Assembly: GCA_019693395.1 (NCBI GenBank)
Contig: JAAMXP010000067.1
Location: forward strand, 6,476-24,984
Length of the DNA stretch: 18,509 nucleotides
Source of the DNA: Ettlia oleoabundans
Lineage: Eukaryota > Chlorophyta > Chlorophyceae > Chlamydomonadales
Reading direction: 5' to 3'
The notes beneath the pieces were generated by a model, which worked only from the letters and a program-made list of their open reading frames with translations, made no database searches and was not told where the DNA came from. Shown here piece after piece: positions 11,957 through 18,509 of the stretch (positions within the stretch are counted from its first letter, which is position 1; each line of letters begins with the position of its first letter). The position numbers were made by a program, and so were the translations under genes.

Positions 11957-12086
11957 TGGTCCTCTCCATTTGGTTCCATTTGGTCTAATTTTTTTGAAAA
12001 AAAAATGGAAAGAAAAAAAAATGGAAACAAATGGAGGTACTCTCCATTTTTTAAATGGAGGTACTCTCCATTTTTTAAATGGAGGT
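11957..12086. repeat. Mixed palindromes with two 24-bp tandem copies
   Basis: GGTCCTCTCCATTTGGTTCC...GGAAACAAATGGA is followed by two tandem copies (period 24, starts 12036 and 12060) of GGTACTCTCCATTTTTTAAA + TGGA. The cluster is in frame in gene C and is flanked by GGT on both sides. Confidence 0.85.
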
Positions 12087-12383
12087 TGTGTTGTCTTTTA
12101 TTTGATTAGTGGTTTTAATAACCAGTTGAATAATTTTGGTAACGGTTTACAACATTTTGGACAAAATTTGGATCGGAGTATTATGAATTTTCCCAGTCTT
12201 CTTAATGACTTTGCAAAAAGGACCATGTATCCTGAGGTTGATATCGGTGTTTATGAAAATGATGTTAATGGTAATCAGGCCAGTAATGGGGTAATCCGTG
12301 GATTGCTTGACCAAGCTTGTTTGATAACCGATGAAACTAGAGTTAGGGAGATTCGAAATTTGCTCTCAGAATTTTTTAAATGT

Positions 12384-12437
12384 GATTGACTGTTTTTAAA
12401 TTTTGTTTAATAAAACAAAATTTAAAAACAGTCAATC
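12384..12437 (+). terminator. 25-bp perfect hairpin spanning the stop of gene C
   Basis: Left arm 12384-12408 (GATTGACTGTTTTTAAATTT...), loop AATA, right arm 12413-12437. The TGA stop of gene C (12387-12389) lies in the left arm. It does not have the CTC...GAG ends of the mobile hairpins. A transcript 3'-end or processing structure is the likeliest role; mitochondrial terminators of this kind are not proven here. Confidence 0.55.
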
Positions 12438-12455
12438 AATTGTGGAATTTTTTTT

Positions 12456-12493
12456 ATCCAAATTCCTAGGCCTTACCACTTGGCTACATCCCA
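12456..12493 (-). pseudogene. trnQ: trnQ(uug) 5' fragment
   Basis: On the minus strand TGGGATG (acceptor 5' strand, from 12493) is followed by D arm TAGCCAAGTGGTAAGGCCTA and the anticodon 5' strand with loop ATTTGGA (anticodon UUG, glutamine). After the loop the sequence becomes an A-run, with no matching stem and no T arm or 3' acceptor strand. Only the 5' half of a glutamine tRNA is present. Confidence 0.55.
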
Positions 12494-12531
12494 CTTGTTT
12501 TTGAATTTTTTATTCTTTTAATGGATGTTTC

Positions 12532-12602
12532 TCTCCAAGTTGGAATCCAACCAACGACATGATGGTTAACAGCCATCTGTTCTACCTTTGAGCTCTTGGA
12601 GA
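12532..12602 (-). tRNA. trnN: trnN(guu)
   Basis: 71 nt. Acceptor stem TCTCCAA/TTGGAGA (7 bp), D arm GCTCAAAGGTAGAAC, anticodon stem GATGG/CCATC with loop CTGTTAA (anticodon GUU, asparagine), T arm GTTGG-TTGGATT-CCAAC. All four stems are formed. Confidence 0.93.
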
Positions 12603-13009
12603 ACATTTATTTGAAATTCTTTATTCAACTGAAAAAGAAATTTTTACATTTCAAAATCCAGAAATGGAGGTACTCTCCATTTGGTATAATTTTTTTGAAA
12701 AAAAATTATACCAAATGGAGGAATAATTTGAATCAAGAAAATGTCTATTTGAATTTTGAAATCAAGTCGAGCAATTGGATCAACCAAAACATAGAAGACT
12801 TCTGAGAAAAAAAGATGATGTCTATAAAAAAAGAAGAAATTGTTGTAAGTTTTTTTTAGTATCATCTAAAAAATTGGAAAAAAATCTGGAAACAAATTTG
12901 CAAGCAGAAAAAAATGGAAACAAATTGAAAATTCTATACAACTTTTTAAATCAAATCGAAAGCATAAAAAAAAAATGAGTGTAATTAGAAATCCCCGTAA
13001 AAAAGATTT
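12603..13009. other. Intergenic with one 46-bp palindrome and a Lys-rich short frame
   Basis: The palindrome at 12675-12720 (CTCCATTTGGTATAA + T-run, loop GA) is the sister of 4041-4086. From 12775 to 12978 a basic frame (KHRRLLRKKDDVYKKRRN ...) is open with only a TTG start; it vaguely suggests a ribosomal-protein-like piece but no family is recognised, and A-rich DNA gives Lys-rich frames by chance. Confidence 0.4.
12675..12720. repeat. 46-bp near-perfect palindrome
   Basis: 22-bp arms and GA loop, preceded by GGTACT. Identical to 4041-4086 except for one paired base change in the arms. Confidence 0.9.
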
Positions 13010-13015
13010 TTGTAC

Positions 13016-13384
13016 ATGAAAAATCTTACTGAATCCTTTACTACGCGTTCTTTTGCAATGTTTTGGTGGTTTCTAATTAACAAAATAGAAAAGAGAGTGT
13101 TCTACGGTTTACTTTTTTATTTTGCTGTGCAGTGGATAGTCCATAATTATGTAGAAGCACAAAACCAATTAAATGCCAAGTGGGTCAGTGATTTACAAAA
13201 GCTTCTAGATATTTTGTACAATCATTTGTACAGCATAATTGGAAACACAAGAAACCCAGTAAATCACCATTTGCAAGAGATCCAATTGTCTCACAAAGAG
13301 TTGCAAAACAGGGTCTCTGAAATTTCGCTTTTTATCAAAATTATTCAGTTGTACCCGGATTTAACGGTACAACAAAAAATGTAG
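13016..13384 (+). CDS. Unknown membrane-anchored helical protein
   Basis: From ATG 13016 the product has a basic N-terminus, one or two hydrophobic segments (about residues 15-45, with VFYGLLFYFAVQWIV), then a long polar, probably helical region (LQEIQLSHKELQNRVSEI). It stops at TAG 13382-13384. The same frame continues with coding-like text (SYIQKALQQGHLHDEILKLL) to TAA 13487-13489, so the gene may once have ended there. The preferred start is ATG 13016 because the upstream TTG at 13010 has no support. The layout (N-terminal membrane anchor, helical stalk) recalls membrane subunits such as ATP synthase b, but I see no diagnostic motif and do not assign it. Confidence 0.5.
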   Translation: MKNLTESFTTRSFAMFWWFLINKIEKRVFYGLLFYFAVQWIVHNYVEAQNQLNAKWVSDLQKLLDILYNHLYSIIGNTRNPVNHHLQEIQLSHKELQNRVSEISLFIKIIQLYPDLTVQQKM

Positions 13385-13489
13385 AGCTACATACAAAAAG
13401 CTTTACAACAGGGACATTTGCATGATGAAATTCTCAAATTGCTTTTAGAAAACAAGGAGAAAAAGGCAAAAAATGACACCTGGTATTAA

Positions 13490-14035
13490 AATGGTCTAAA
13501 AAAAACGTGTTGGACTCCAAAAAAGAAAAAATTTTAAATTTTTATTTCAACTGCATTTAGAAAGACTTGGTGTGGAATTTTTTTCTTTCCATTTTTTTCC
13601 ATTTTTTTTTTCCATTTTTTTGAAAAAAAAATGGAACTCCATTTGGTTCTATTTTTTTTCAAAAAAATTCTACCAAAAAGTTCCACCTATTTTTTATAAA
13701 TAGCAGGGCCAAAAACCAAATACAACGACACAATTTAAAACAACAAGAAAAACTGCAAGGAGATAACAGAGAGGGGTTTTTGTAATTATATATAATAAAA
13801 AGGTGGAGCTGTGTTTGGTTGTGTTGCATTTTTTTTTCTTGAAAAAAAATGAAAAAATTACTTGTTTTACAAGGCTAATTGTTGTCACAAAAGCCTACTT
13901 ACGTGAATCTAAATCACGAGTTTTTTGGATAATAAATCTATCACTTTAAAATTTCAGTTTTTATAATAATTTCTTATCACAAATTCTAAAAAAAGAAAAT
14001 GATAGTCTATAACAAAAAGAATTCTTGCTTGTTTT
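13490..14035. other. Intergenic, repeats and no confident gene
   Basis: 13575-13685 holds CCATTTTTTTGAAAAAAAAATGG palindromes and a TTCTATTTTTTTTCAAAAAAATTCTACC variant. A minus-strand hydrophobic frame (13694-13888, GTG start) contains YLLAVFLVVLNCVVVFGF but also an A/T-run repeat; I give it low weight. A 5-bp hairpin with a 7-base loop at 13902-13918 resembles an anticodon arm but no cloverleaf forms around it. Confidence 0.4.
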
Positions 14036-14176
14036 TTACTTTCTTTCCTTTTTTTTTTTTCTAATTGCACGTACGCTAAGAATTTTTCTTTTAGAATGAA
14101 TTTTTTCAAATTGTTGTAAAGAGAAGCGAGAACGCTTGTATTGAAGAGTAGAATTAATAGAACCATGTCCCATGAC

Positions 14177-14220
14177 CTCAACTCGCGTTGAGAGTACACC
14201 TCAACTCGCGTTGAGAGTAC
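14177..14220 (-). repeat. 44-bp double hairpin inserted in the recombinase
   Basis: On the minus strand it reads as two CTCAACGCGAGTTGAG stem-loops (loop GCGA), preceded by GTACT and GTGTACT. It sits exactly between codon CAG (14223-14221) and codon GTC (14176-14174); removing it restores HVKQ-VMGH. Confidence 0.9.
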
Positions 14221-14508
14221 CTGTTTAACATGTTCAATACGATGATGTTTTAATAATTCAATAATAACTGGTGCGCGAAAAGAGTGAGTTTTTCAATTTT
14301 TCTTCAATTTACTAGAAGCTTGTTTTAGATTCTTATTAAGCTCTCTATCTCAATTTTCTCTAGGCATTGGAACGTCCAATTGATCTACTGGTGAAAACAC
14401 TGGAAAATTTTTTTGTTTCCCTTTAAAAAGATTAGAAAGTTGTCTTTTATATCCCAATAAGAAACCTTTTTCCTTGATTGCTACTAGCTAAATGAAATCT
14501 TTTATCTC

Positions 14509-14529
14509 CTCAACTAGCGTTGAGAGTAC
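14509..14529 (-). repeat. 21-bp hairpin in the recombinase remnant
   Basis: On the minus strand GTACT + CTCAACGCTAGTTGAG, flanked by AAAGAG and GAGATA. The unit equals that of the array at 11767. Being 21 bp it inserts seven codons without a shift. Confidence 0.85.
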
Positions 14530-14560
14530 CTCTTTGCTGCTGTAATTTTTGGAAAAAAAG

Positions 14561-14908
14561 AAAATTGGAGAACGTTTGGATTTGTTTGTTCCAAGTTTTC
14601 TTTATAAAATTTGGAAAAAATTTATTTCCATTTGTTTCCATTTGGTTCCATTTTTTTGAAAAAAAATGGAACCAACTGGAAAGAAAAAAAATGAAACCAA
14701 ATGGAAACAAAAAAATGGAAAGAAATGGAGAGGACCTACGGAACTTTTTTTTTACAAAAAAAATCAGAGAAAAGACATTGCAAGTTCCAGAAAGAATTGA
14801 CAAAATCTATTTTGTCAAGCGTGTCCCAAATGGTTTTTTTTGGGACAAGGCTGAAATTATGAAATGTAAAAAAAAGTGGTAACTGTTTGATAGATTACTA
14901 AAATCAGA
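14561..14908. repeat. Palindromic cluster and nad1 3' hairpins
   Basis: 14615-14745 is a repeat cluster (CCATTTGTTTCCATTTGGTTCCAT...TGGAACCAACTGGAAAG) ending GAGAGGACC and a CTACGGAAC module. Two compact stems follow: TTGACAAAAT-CT-ATTTTGTCAA at about 14797-14818 and GTCCCAAA...TTTGGGAC at about 14823-14847. They lie just beyond the nad1 stop and may mark the nad1 transcript end. A plus-strand frame across them (LQVPERIDKIYFVKRVPNG) is not supported as a gene. Confidence 0.6.
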
Positions 14909-15907
14909 TTAAGGTAAATAGTCAAAACTCAATAAAATACCGGAAACTAGGACAACCCACGCTAATGAAAGTGGTAGCAACACTTTCCACCCTAAACGCA
15001 TCAATTGATCATAACGATATCTAGGGAAGGCAGCTCGAACCCAAATAAATGAAAAAAGAAAAAAAGTGACTTTCAACCCAAACCAAAAAATCCCAGGTAT
15101 CCAATAGAAAGCAACAAAATCAACTGGAGGTAACCAGCCACCTAAAAAAAACAAAGTACATAAACTACTCATAACAATCATATTGGCATATTCACCTAAA
15201 AAAAAGAGTGCAAAACCCATAGAAGAATATTCAACATTATAACCAGCAACTAATTCTGCTTCAGCTTCGGGTAAATCAAAAGGTGCTCTGTTTGTTTCAG
15301 CTAAACACGAAATAAAAAACATAATTAAAACAGGAAAAAGCGGAATACAAAACCAAACATGTGTTTGCGCTGTTACAACTTCTGATAAATTCAATGATCC
15401 TGTGCATAATAACACCGTAATCAAAATTAAGCCAATAGAAACCTCATAAGAAACCATTTGAGCTGCAGATCTTAAACTTCCTAAAAAAGCGTATTTTGAG
15501 TTACTTGACCAACCAGCTGTGATAATACCATAAACACCTAAAGAAGAAATTGCAAATAAATACAGTAATCCTACATTTAAATCTGCTAAAACTAAACCAT
15601 CCCCAAAAGGGATAACTGCCCAAGCTACTTGACTTAATAAAAAAGTAAGAACCGGTGCAAAAAGAAAAATCACTAAATTAGCACTACTTGGTAATACGGG
15701 TTCCTTAACCATTAATTTCAGCCCATCAGCTATAGGTTGAAACACGCCAAAAAGACCAACAACATTAGGTCCTTTTCGACGTTGCATTGATGCTAAAACT
15801 TTTCTTTCAGCGAGTACTAAAAAAGCCACACCTAATAACAAAGGAATGGTTAATACTAAAATCTTTAAAATTATACTTAAAAAAAATAAAGTCATAAAAT
15901 TTATCAT
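14909..15907 (-). CDS. nad1: NADH dehydrogenase (ubiquinone) subunit 1
   Basis: Membrane-arm subunit of respiratory complex I that forms much of the quinone-binding site next to the peripheral arm. 332 residues from ATG 15907 ([12 protein letters not shown]); a further in-frame TTG lies upstream at 15922 but has no support. Family signatures are all present: [17 protein letters not shown] near the N-terminus, [17 protein letters not shown], and [20 protein letters not shown] in the conserved quinone-site loop. About eight membrane helices. Stop is TAA at 14909-14911. Uninterrupted, normal length, no hairpin insertion. It is transcribed in the same direction as atp1, trnW and trnT. An AAATTTTAAAATTT stem lies directly before the start. 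Confidence 0.97.
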   Translation of the reverse strand: MINFMTLFFLSIILKILVLTIPLLLGVAFLVLAERKVLASMQRRKGPNVVGLFGVFQPIADGLKLMVKEPVLPSSANLVIFLFAPVLTFLLSQVAWAVIPFGDGLVLADLNVGLLYLFAISSLGVYGIITAGWSSNSKYAFLGSLRSAAQMVSYEVSIGLILITVLLCTGSLNLSEVVTAQTHVWFCIPLFPVLIMFFISCLAETNRAPFDLPEAEAELVAGYNVEYSSMGFALFFLGEYANMIVMSSLCTLFFLGGWLPPVDFVAFYWIPGIFWFGLKVTFFLFSFIWVRAAFPRYRYDQLMRLGWKVLLPLSLAWVVLVSGILLSFDYLP

Positions 15908-15918
15908 GATTTCGCCTT

Positions 15919-15937
15919 CCAAATTTTAAAATTTGGA
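15919..15937. repeat. Short palindrome before nad1
   Basis: CCAAATTTTAAAATTTGG, a perfect 18-bp palindrome about a dozen bases upstream of the nad1 ATG. The CCAAATTC/TTTGG pair at about 18174-18215 is similar. Confidence 0.7.
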
Positions 15938-15944
15938 AACCAAA

Positions 15945-16080
15945 TTTTGTTGTTCCATTTGTTTCCATTTTTTTTTCTTTCCAGTTTTTTTTTCAAAAAA
16001 CTGGAACCAAATGGAAAGAAAAAAAAATGGAAAGAAAAAAAATGGAAAAAAACAGGTACTCTCAACTCTTGTTGAGAGGA
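15945..16080. repeat. Palindromic cluster between nad1 and atp1
   Basis: CCATTTGTTTCCATTTTTTT...CTTTCCAG with complementary CTGGAACCAAATGG blocks, then GGTACT + CTCAACTCTTGTTGAG (16061-16076) + AGGAC. No gene. The 240-base gap between nad1 and atp1 is mostly this cluster. Confidence 0.85.
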
Positions 16081-16147
16081 CAACCTAATTAGTTACAAGA
16101 CTCTGTTTCATAAAAATCTTGATTCCAGAAAGAAATTCATTAAACCA

Positions 16148-17677
16148 TTAAACAGTAGCCAAAAACTTCTCTGTAAAATTATCAAAGAAGTTTTTCAGTT
16201 GATTGTTTAAATCGTCTGAAAGAACTCTTTTTTCGCGGATACTGTTTAAAACATCTGGAGAAATTTCTCGAAGAACAGCTTGTTGAAATCGAGGAATGTC
16301 AGCAATCTTGATTTGATCTAAGTATCCTCGAGTGGCTGCGTATAGAACAACAATTTGATTTTCTATTTGCATAGGTTGGAATTGACCTTGTTTTAAGACC
16401 TCAGTTAAACGAGCACCACGATTTAATAGATATTGAGTGGCTGCGTCCAAATCTGAACCAAATTGAGCAAAAGCTGCCACTTCGCGATATTGTGCTAATT
16501 CCAATTTCAGAGTTCCTGCTACTTGTTTCATTGCTTTCACTTGAGCTGCAGATCCTACACGACTAACAGAAAGTCCTACATTAATAGCTGGACGAATACC
16601 TTTATAGAATAATTCTGTTTCTAAAAAAATCTGACCATCAGTGATTGAAATCACGTTTGTAGGAATATAAGCTGAAACGTCTCCTGCTTGAGTTTCAATA
16701 ACAGGAAGTGCTGTTAATGAACCACCGCCTACTTGTTTTGACATTTTAGCTGCTCTTTCTAGAAGACGAGAATGAAGATAAAAAACATCTCCAGGAAAGG
16801 CTTCACGACCTGGAGGTCGGCGTAAAAGAAGAGACATTTGACGATAGGCAACTGATTGTTTACTTAAATCATCATAAATAATGAGAGCATGCATTCCATT
16901 ATCACGGAAAAATTCACCCATGGCACATCCTGAATAAGGTGCTAAAAATTGAAGTGGTGCAGGATCTGAAGCTGTAGCTGCTACAATTACAGAATAGTCT
17001 AAAGCTCCTGCATCAGAAAGGATTTTCACAATTTGTGCTACTGTAGATCGTTTTTGACCAACAGCTACATAAACACAATAAAGTTTTTTCGACTCATCAC
17101 CGCCAGCATTCACTCCTTTTTGATTGATAATAGCATCAATAGCAATGGCTGTTTTTCCCGTTTGACGATCTCCAATAATAAGTTCACGTTGACCACGCCC
17201 GATTGGTACTAAACTATCTACTGCTTTTAATCCTGTTTGCATCGGCTCGTGAACAGATTGACGAGCAATAATACCCGGTGCTTTTACTTCTACACGACGA
17301 CGTGTTACATCCTTTAAAGGACCTTTTCCGTCAATAGGATTCCCTAAAGCATCAACTACTCGACCTAAAGTGGCTTTTCCTACCGGAACGTCCACAATTG
17401 TCCCCGTACGTTTGACAATGTCACCTTCGTTAATTGCATTATCACTACCAAATAATACAACACCTACGTTATCATTTTCTAGATTTAGAGCCATTCCTCG
17501 TACACCACTACCGAATTCAACCATTTCTCCTGCTTGAATTTTATTAAGGCCGTAAATACGAGCAATACCGTCACCAACCGACAACACTCGGCCAATCTCG
17601 TCTATATTTATTTTAGAATATGAATTAGATATTTTTTGTTCTAATAATACTGAAATTTCGCTTAAAGATAATGCCAT
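16148..17677 (-). CDS. atp1: ATP synthase F1 subunit alpha
   Basis: Non-catalytic nucleotide-binding subunit of the F1 head of mitochondrial ATP synthase, on the matrix side. 509 residues, ATG 17675-17677 to TAA 16148-16150, full family length. Walker A GDRQTGKT at residues 169-176; Walker B-type ALIIYDD at 264-270; alpha/beta signature [13 protein letters not shown] at 363-375, whose Arg (373) is the arginine finger. The N-terminal beta-barrel begins [17 protein letters not shown]. No insertions and all Trp/stop usage standard. Its presence in mitochondrial DNA is itself informative: animals, fungi and most red algae have moved it to the nucleus, while plants, many green algae and several protists keep it. 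Confidence 0.98.
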   Translation of the reverse strand: MALSLSEISVLLEQKISNSYSKINIDEIGRVLSVGDGIARIYGLNKIQAGEMVEFGSGVRGMALNLENDNVGVVLFGSDNAINEGDIVKRTGTIVDVPVGKATLGRVVDALGNPIDGKGPLKDVTRRRVEVKAPGIIARQSVHEPMQTGLKAVDSLVPIGRGQRELIIGDRQTGKTAIAIDAIINQKGVNAGGDESKKLYCVYVAVGQKRSTVAQIVKILSDAGALDYSVIVAATASDPAPLQFLAPYSGCAMGEFFRDNGMHALIIYDDLSKQSVAYRQMSLLLRRPPGREAFPGDVFYLHSRLLERAAKMSKQVGGGSLTALPVIETQAGDVSAYIPTNVISITDGQIFLETELFYKGIRPAINVGLSVSRVGSAAQVKAMKQVAGTLKLELAQYREVAAFAQFGSDLDAATQYLLNRGARLTEVLKQGQFQPMQIENQIVVLYAATRGYLDQIKIADIPRFQQAVLREISPDVLNSIREKRVLSDDLNNQLKNFFDNFTEKFLATV

Positions 17678-17929
17678 ATAGAATTCTTTTTGTTAAAAAA
17701 GTTGAAATGATTTTGACAAATAAATCAAATTCATGATTACCTAATTGGAAAATGGTTTGCTAATGTCCTCCTGTAATTTTTTTTTATAAAAAAAAATGGA
17801 CAAAATTGGAGAACGTTGTTCCATTTTTTTTTCAAAAAAATGGAATAAACAGGAAACAAATTTTATACAACAAAATTTTATACAACCAATTCGGAACTGG
17901 CACAAAATCATAGAATTTCAAAATTTGTC
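17678..17929. repeat. atp1 leader with hairpin cluster
   Basis: No gene. 17772-17845 contains CTCCTGTAATTTTTTTTTA/TAAAAAAAAATGG, CAAAATTGGAGAACGTTG and CCATTTTTTTTTCAAAAAAATGG modules, all shared with the clusters near 1560 and 2580. The roughly 80 bases next to the atp1 start are A+T-rich without a recognised ribosome-binding site. Confidence 0.75.
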
Positions 17930-17991
17930 TTTTGTTTTGCTTTCCTTTTGCTGGTTTTGTACAAAACCAGCAAAAGGAAAGCAAAACAAAA
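17930..17991. repeat. 62-bp perfect palindrome beside trnW
   Basis: Two 31-bp arms meet with no loop at 17960/17961 (centre CTGGTTTTGTACAAAACCAG). It ends 3 bases from the 3' end of trnW. It is not A/T-run based and has no CTC...GAG ends, so it is a different class from the other hairpins. Confidence 0.95.
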
Positions 17992-17994
17992 AAC

Positions 17995-18066
17995 AGGAGA
18001 AAAGGGATTCGAACCCTTAACCTTTGGTTTTGGAGACCATTATTCTACCATTGAAACTATTCTCCT
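17995..18066 (-). tRNA. trnW: trnW(cca)
   Basis: 72 nt. Acceptor AGGAGAA/TTCTCCT (7 bp), D arm with AATGGTAGAA loop, anticodon loop CTCCAAA (anticodon CCA, tryptophan), T arm AAGGG-TTCGAAT-CCCTT. The CCA anticodon implies UGG-only tryptophan and UGA as stop in this genome. Confidence 0.95.
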
Positions 18067-18336
18067 TTACAGAATGAAACAGAGTGAATTCAAGAGTTTT
18101 TGTTCTCTAGTTGTGGATATATGGTATTGATCTCTTTTGTTAACCTGAAATTTTTGAAAAACAATCTGGTTGTTCCAAATTCTTGAAATTTGGTTTCCAA
18201 ATTCTTGAATTTTGGAAAGACCTTGCTAAAGCAAGCACGTTGTACCTTTTTCTAAGATTCTCAAGTTTAGATAGTATACAAGAGTACAATGTGTTGAAAA
18301 TTCATTAAAAAAAATTTCTATAAAGAAAAGCCAAAA
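18067..18336. other. trnW-trnT spacer with two hairpin types
   Basis: CCAAATTCTTGAAATTTGG and CCAAATTCTTGAATTTTGG lie in tandem at about 18175-18216, followed by GACC + TTGCTAAAGCAA + GCACGTTG at about 18220-18242. The last resembles the TTGC...GCAA modules at 2483 and 10277. No gene is seen. Confidence 0.6.
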
Positions 18337-18408
18337 GCCTGCTATCGGACTCGAACCGATAACCTTCGGTTTACAAAACCGATACTCTACCAATTAAGTT
18401 AAGCAGGC
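18337..18408 (-). tRNA. trnT: trnT(ugu)
   Basis: 72 nt. Acceptor GCCTGCT/AGCAGGC (7 bp), D arm with AATTGGTAGAG, anticodon stem TCGGT/ACCGA with loop TTTGTAA (anticodon UGU, threonine), T arm ATCGG-TTCGAGT-CCGAT. All stems are complete. Confidence 0.95.
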
Positions 18409-18509
18409 CCCATTAAAAGATTAAAAGTTAGAGTTTCTCTCCTTGTTTTGTTATCTAATCAATAGAGTAGTTTGAAATTTTTTTTTTATCTTTTTTAAAA
18501 GTGTGATTT

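Larger units (their letters stand above)
11568..12389 (+). pseudogene. Unknown gene C, interrupted by repeat arrays
   Basis: ATG 11568 opens MMLLFYLICGAGIALVASGY, a single Gly/Ala-rich membrane helix, followed by a polar stretch (DSGVNWVSVSPLVEKS). At 11767 a six-copy 21-bp array brings six in-frame TAG codons. Downstream, the same frame continues open to TGA 12387-12389, including another in-frame repeat insertion (about 11958-12083, 126 bases). The C-terminal part (NNFGNGLQHFGQNLDRS ... VREIRNLLSEFF) reads as a soluble helical domain. Subtracting the 126-base array leaves the frame intact. The architecture (short glycine-rich helix, then a polar C-terminal region) recalls the ends of gene D and ORF A. 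Not recognised. It is dead unless TAG is read through. Confidence 0.55.
14036..14560 (-). pseudogene. Tyrosine recombinase (integrase) remnant, C-terminal catalytic region
   Basis: The minus strand encodes the C-terminal catalytic signature of the tyrosine recombinase/phage integrase family. The HxxR box is HSFR (14286-14275), followed by IIELLKHHRIEHVKQ. Then comes a 44-bp double hairpin, then VMGHGSINSTLQYKR with the GH box (14170-14165) and the nucleophile Tyr (14140-14138). A basic tail ends at TAA 14036-14038. These enzymes cut and rejoin DNA through the Tyr; known homes are phages, plasmids and some organelle genomes. Defects: the 44-bp insertion shifts the frame, TGA stops lie at 14350-14352 and 14293-14295, TAG at 14488-14490, and the box I Arg region is missing upstream. 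A second hairpin (14509-14529) adds VLSTLVE in frame. The reading frame is visible only when both breaks are ignored, which is why simple ORF scans miss it. Confidence 0.75.

Noticed and set aside
12775..12978. Basic frame suggestive of a ribosomal protein
   Set aside because: Only a TTG start, A-rich DNA gives Lys-rich text, and no ribosomal family motif can be identified.
13902..13918. Anticodon-arm-like stem CGTGA-ATCTAAA-TCACG (CUA on plus, UAG on minus strand)
   Set aside because: No D arm, T arm or acceptor stem can be built around it on either strand, so it is not counted as a suppressor or leucine tRNA.
13954..14199. Minus-strand frame starting MYSQRELRSW
   Set aside because: Its start is the hairpin, and it is out of frame with the recombinase motifs that explain this DNA.
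14520..14882. Plus-strand frame ending EIMKCKKKW
   Set aside because: First half is hairpin repeat, the rest overlaps two stem-loops at the nad1 3' end; the minus-strand recombinase explains 14520-14560 better.
15908..15922. TTG start extending nad1 by five codons
   Set aside because: ATG 15907 fits the usual NAD1 N-terminus; the extension enters an upstream palindrome.

Overview
This is a segment of a mitochondrial genome, very A+T-rich, from a protist or alga. It carries cox1, nad1 and atp1 with the standard code: every recognised core gene is fully open with TGG for tryptophan, and trnW has a CCA anticodon. Mitochondrially encoded atp1, LAGLIDADG group I introns in cox1 and plant/green-algal-like ATP1 and NAD1 proteins make a chlorophyte green alga the best guess. 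Other atp1-bearing lineages (cryptophytes, some stramenopiles, jakobid-like protists) cannot be excluded from this window.

Layout. 1-325 is palindromic repeat. 329-1484 (minus) is an unrecognised membrane-protein gene split by a 22-bp hairpin insertion. A 3'-truncated trnE follows at about 1698-1757 (minus). 1760-3390 holds no confident gene, only repeats and scraps. 3393-7493 is cox1 (plus), three exons with two group I introns, each encoding a LAGLIDADG protein. 7494-7895 is a dense repeat block. 7896-9478 holds two unknown membrane ORFs (A and B) and a tail segment. 9480-10075 holds repeats and an unknown minus-strand ORF. 10104-11490 is a decayed second copy of A plus a second tail. 11568-12389 is an unknown gene C, interrupted by a six-copy 21-bp array. 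Then come a trnQ 5' fragment and trnN (both minus), and an unknown membrane/helical ORF at 13016-13384. 14036-14560 (minus) is a broken tyrosine recombinase. nad1, atp1, trnW and trnT follow, all minus.

The core genes supply complex I (nad1), complex IV (cox1) and the F1 catalytic head of ATP synthase (atp1). The rest looks like a graveyard of accessory genes being shredded by short hairpin elements.

The most striking signal is a set of palindromic hairpins with different stems but the same outer grammar: GGT(A/C/T)CTCTC before or at the start, and GAG followed by AGNACC or a similar flank at the end. In several genes the ancestral reading frame is restored exactly when a hairpin unit is subtracted, so these are insertions into pre-existing genes. 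Paired substitutions keep different copies perfectly palindromic. The recombinase remnant and the duplicated membrane ORFs may derive from an invasive mitochondrial element; that link is inference only.
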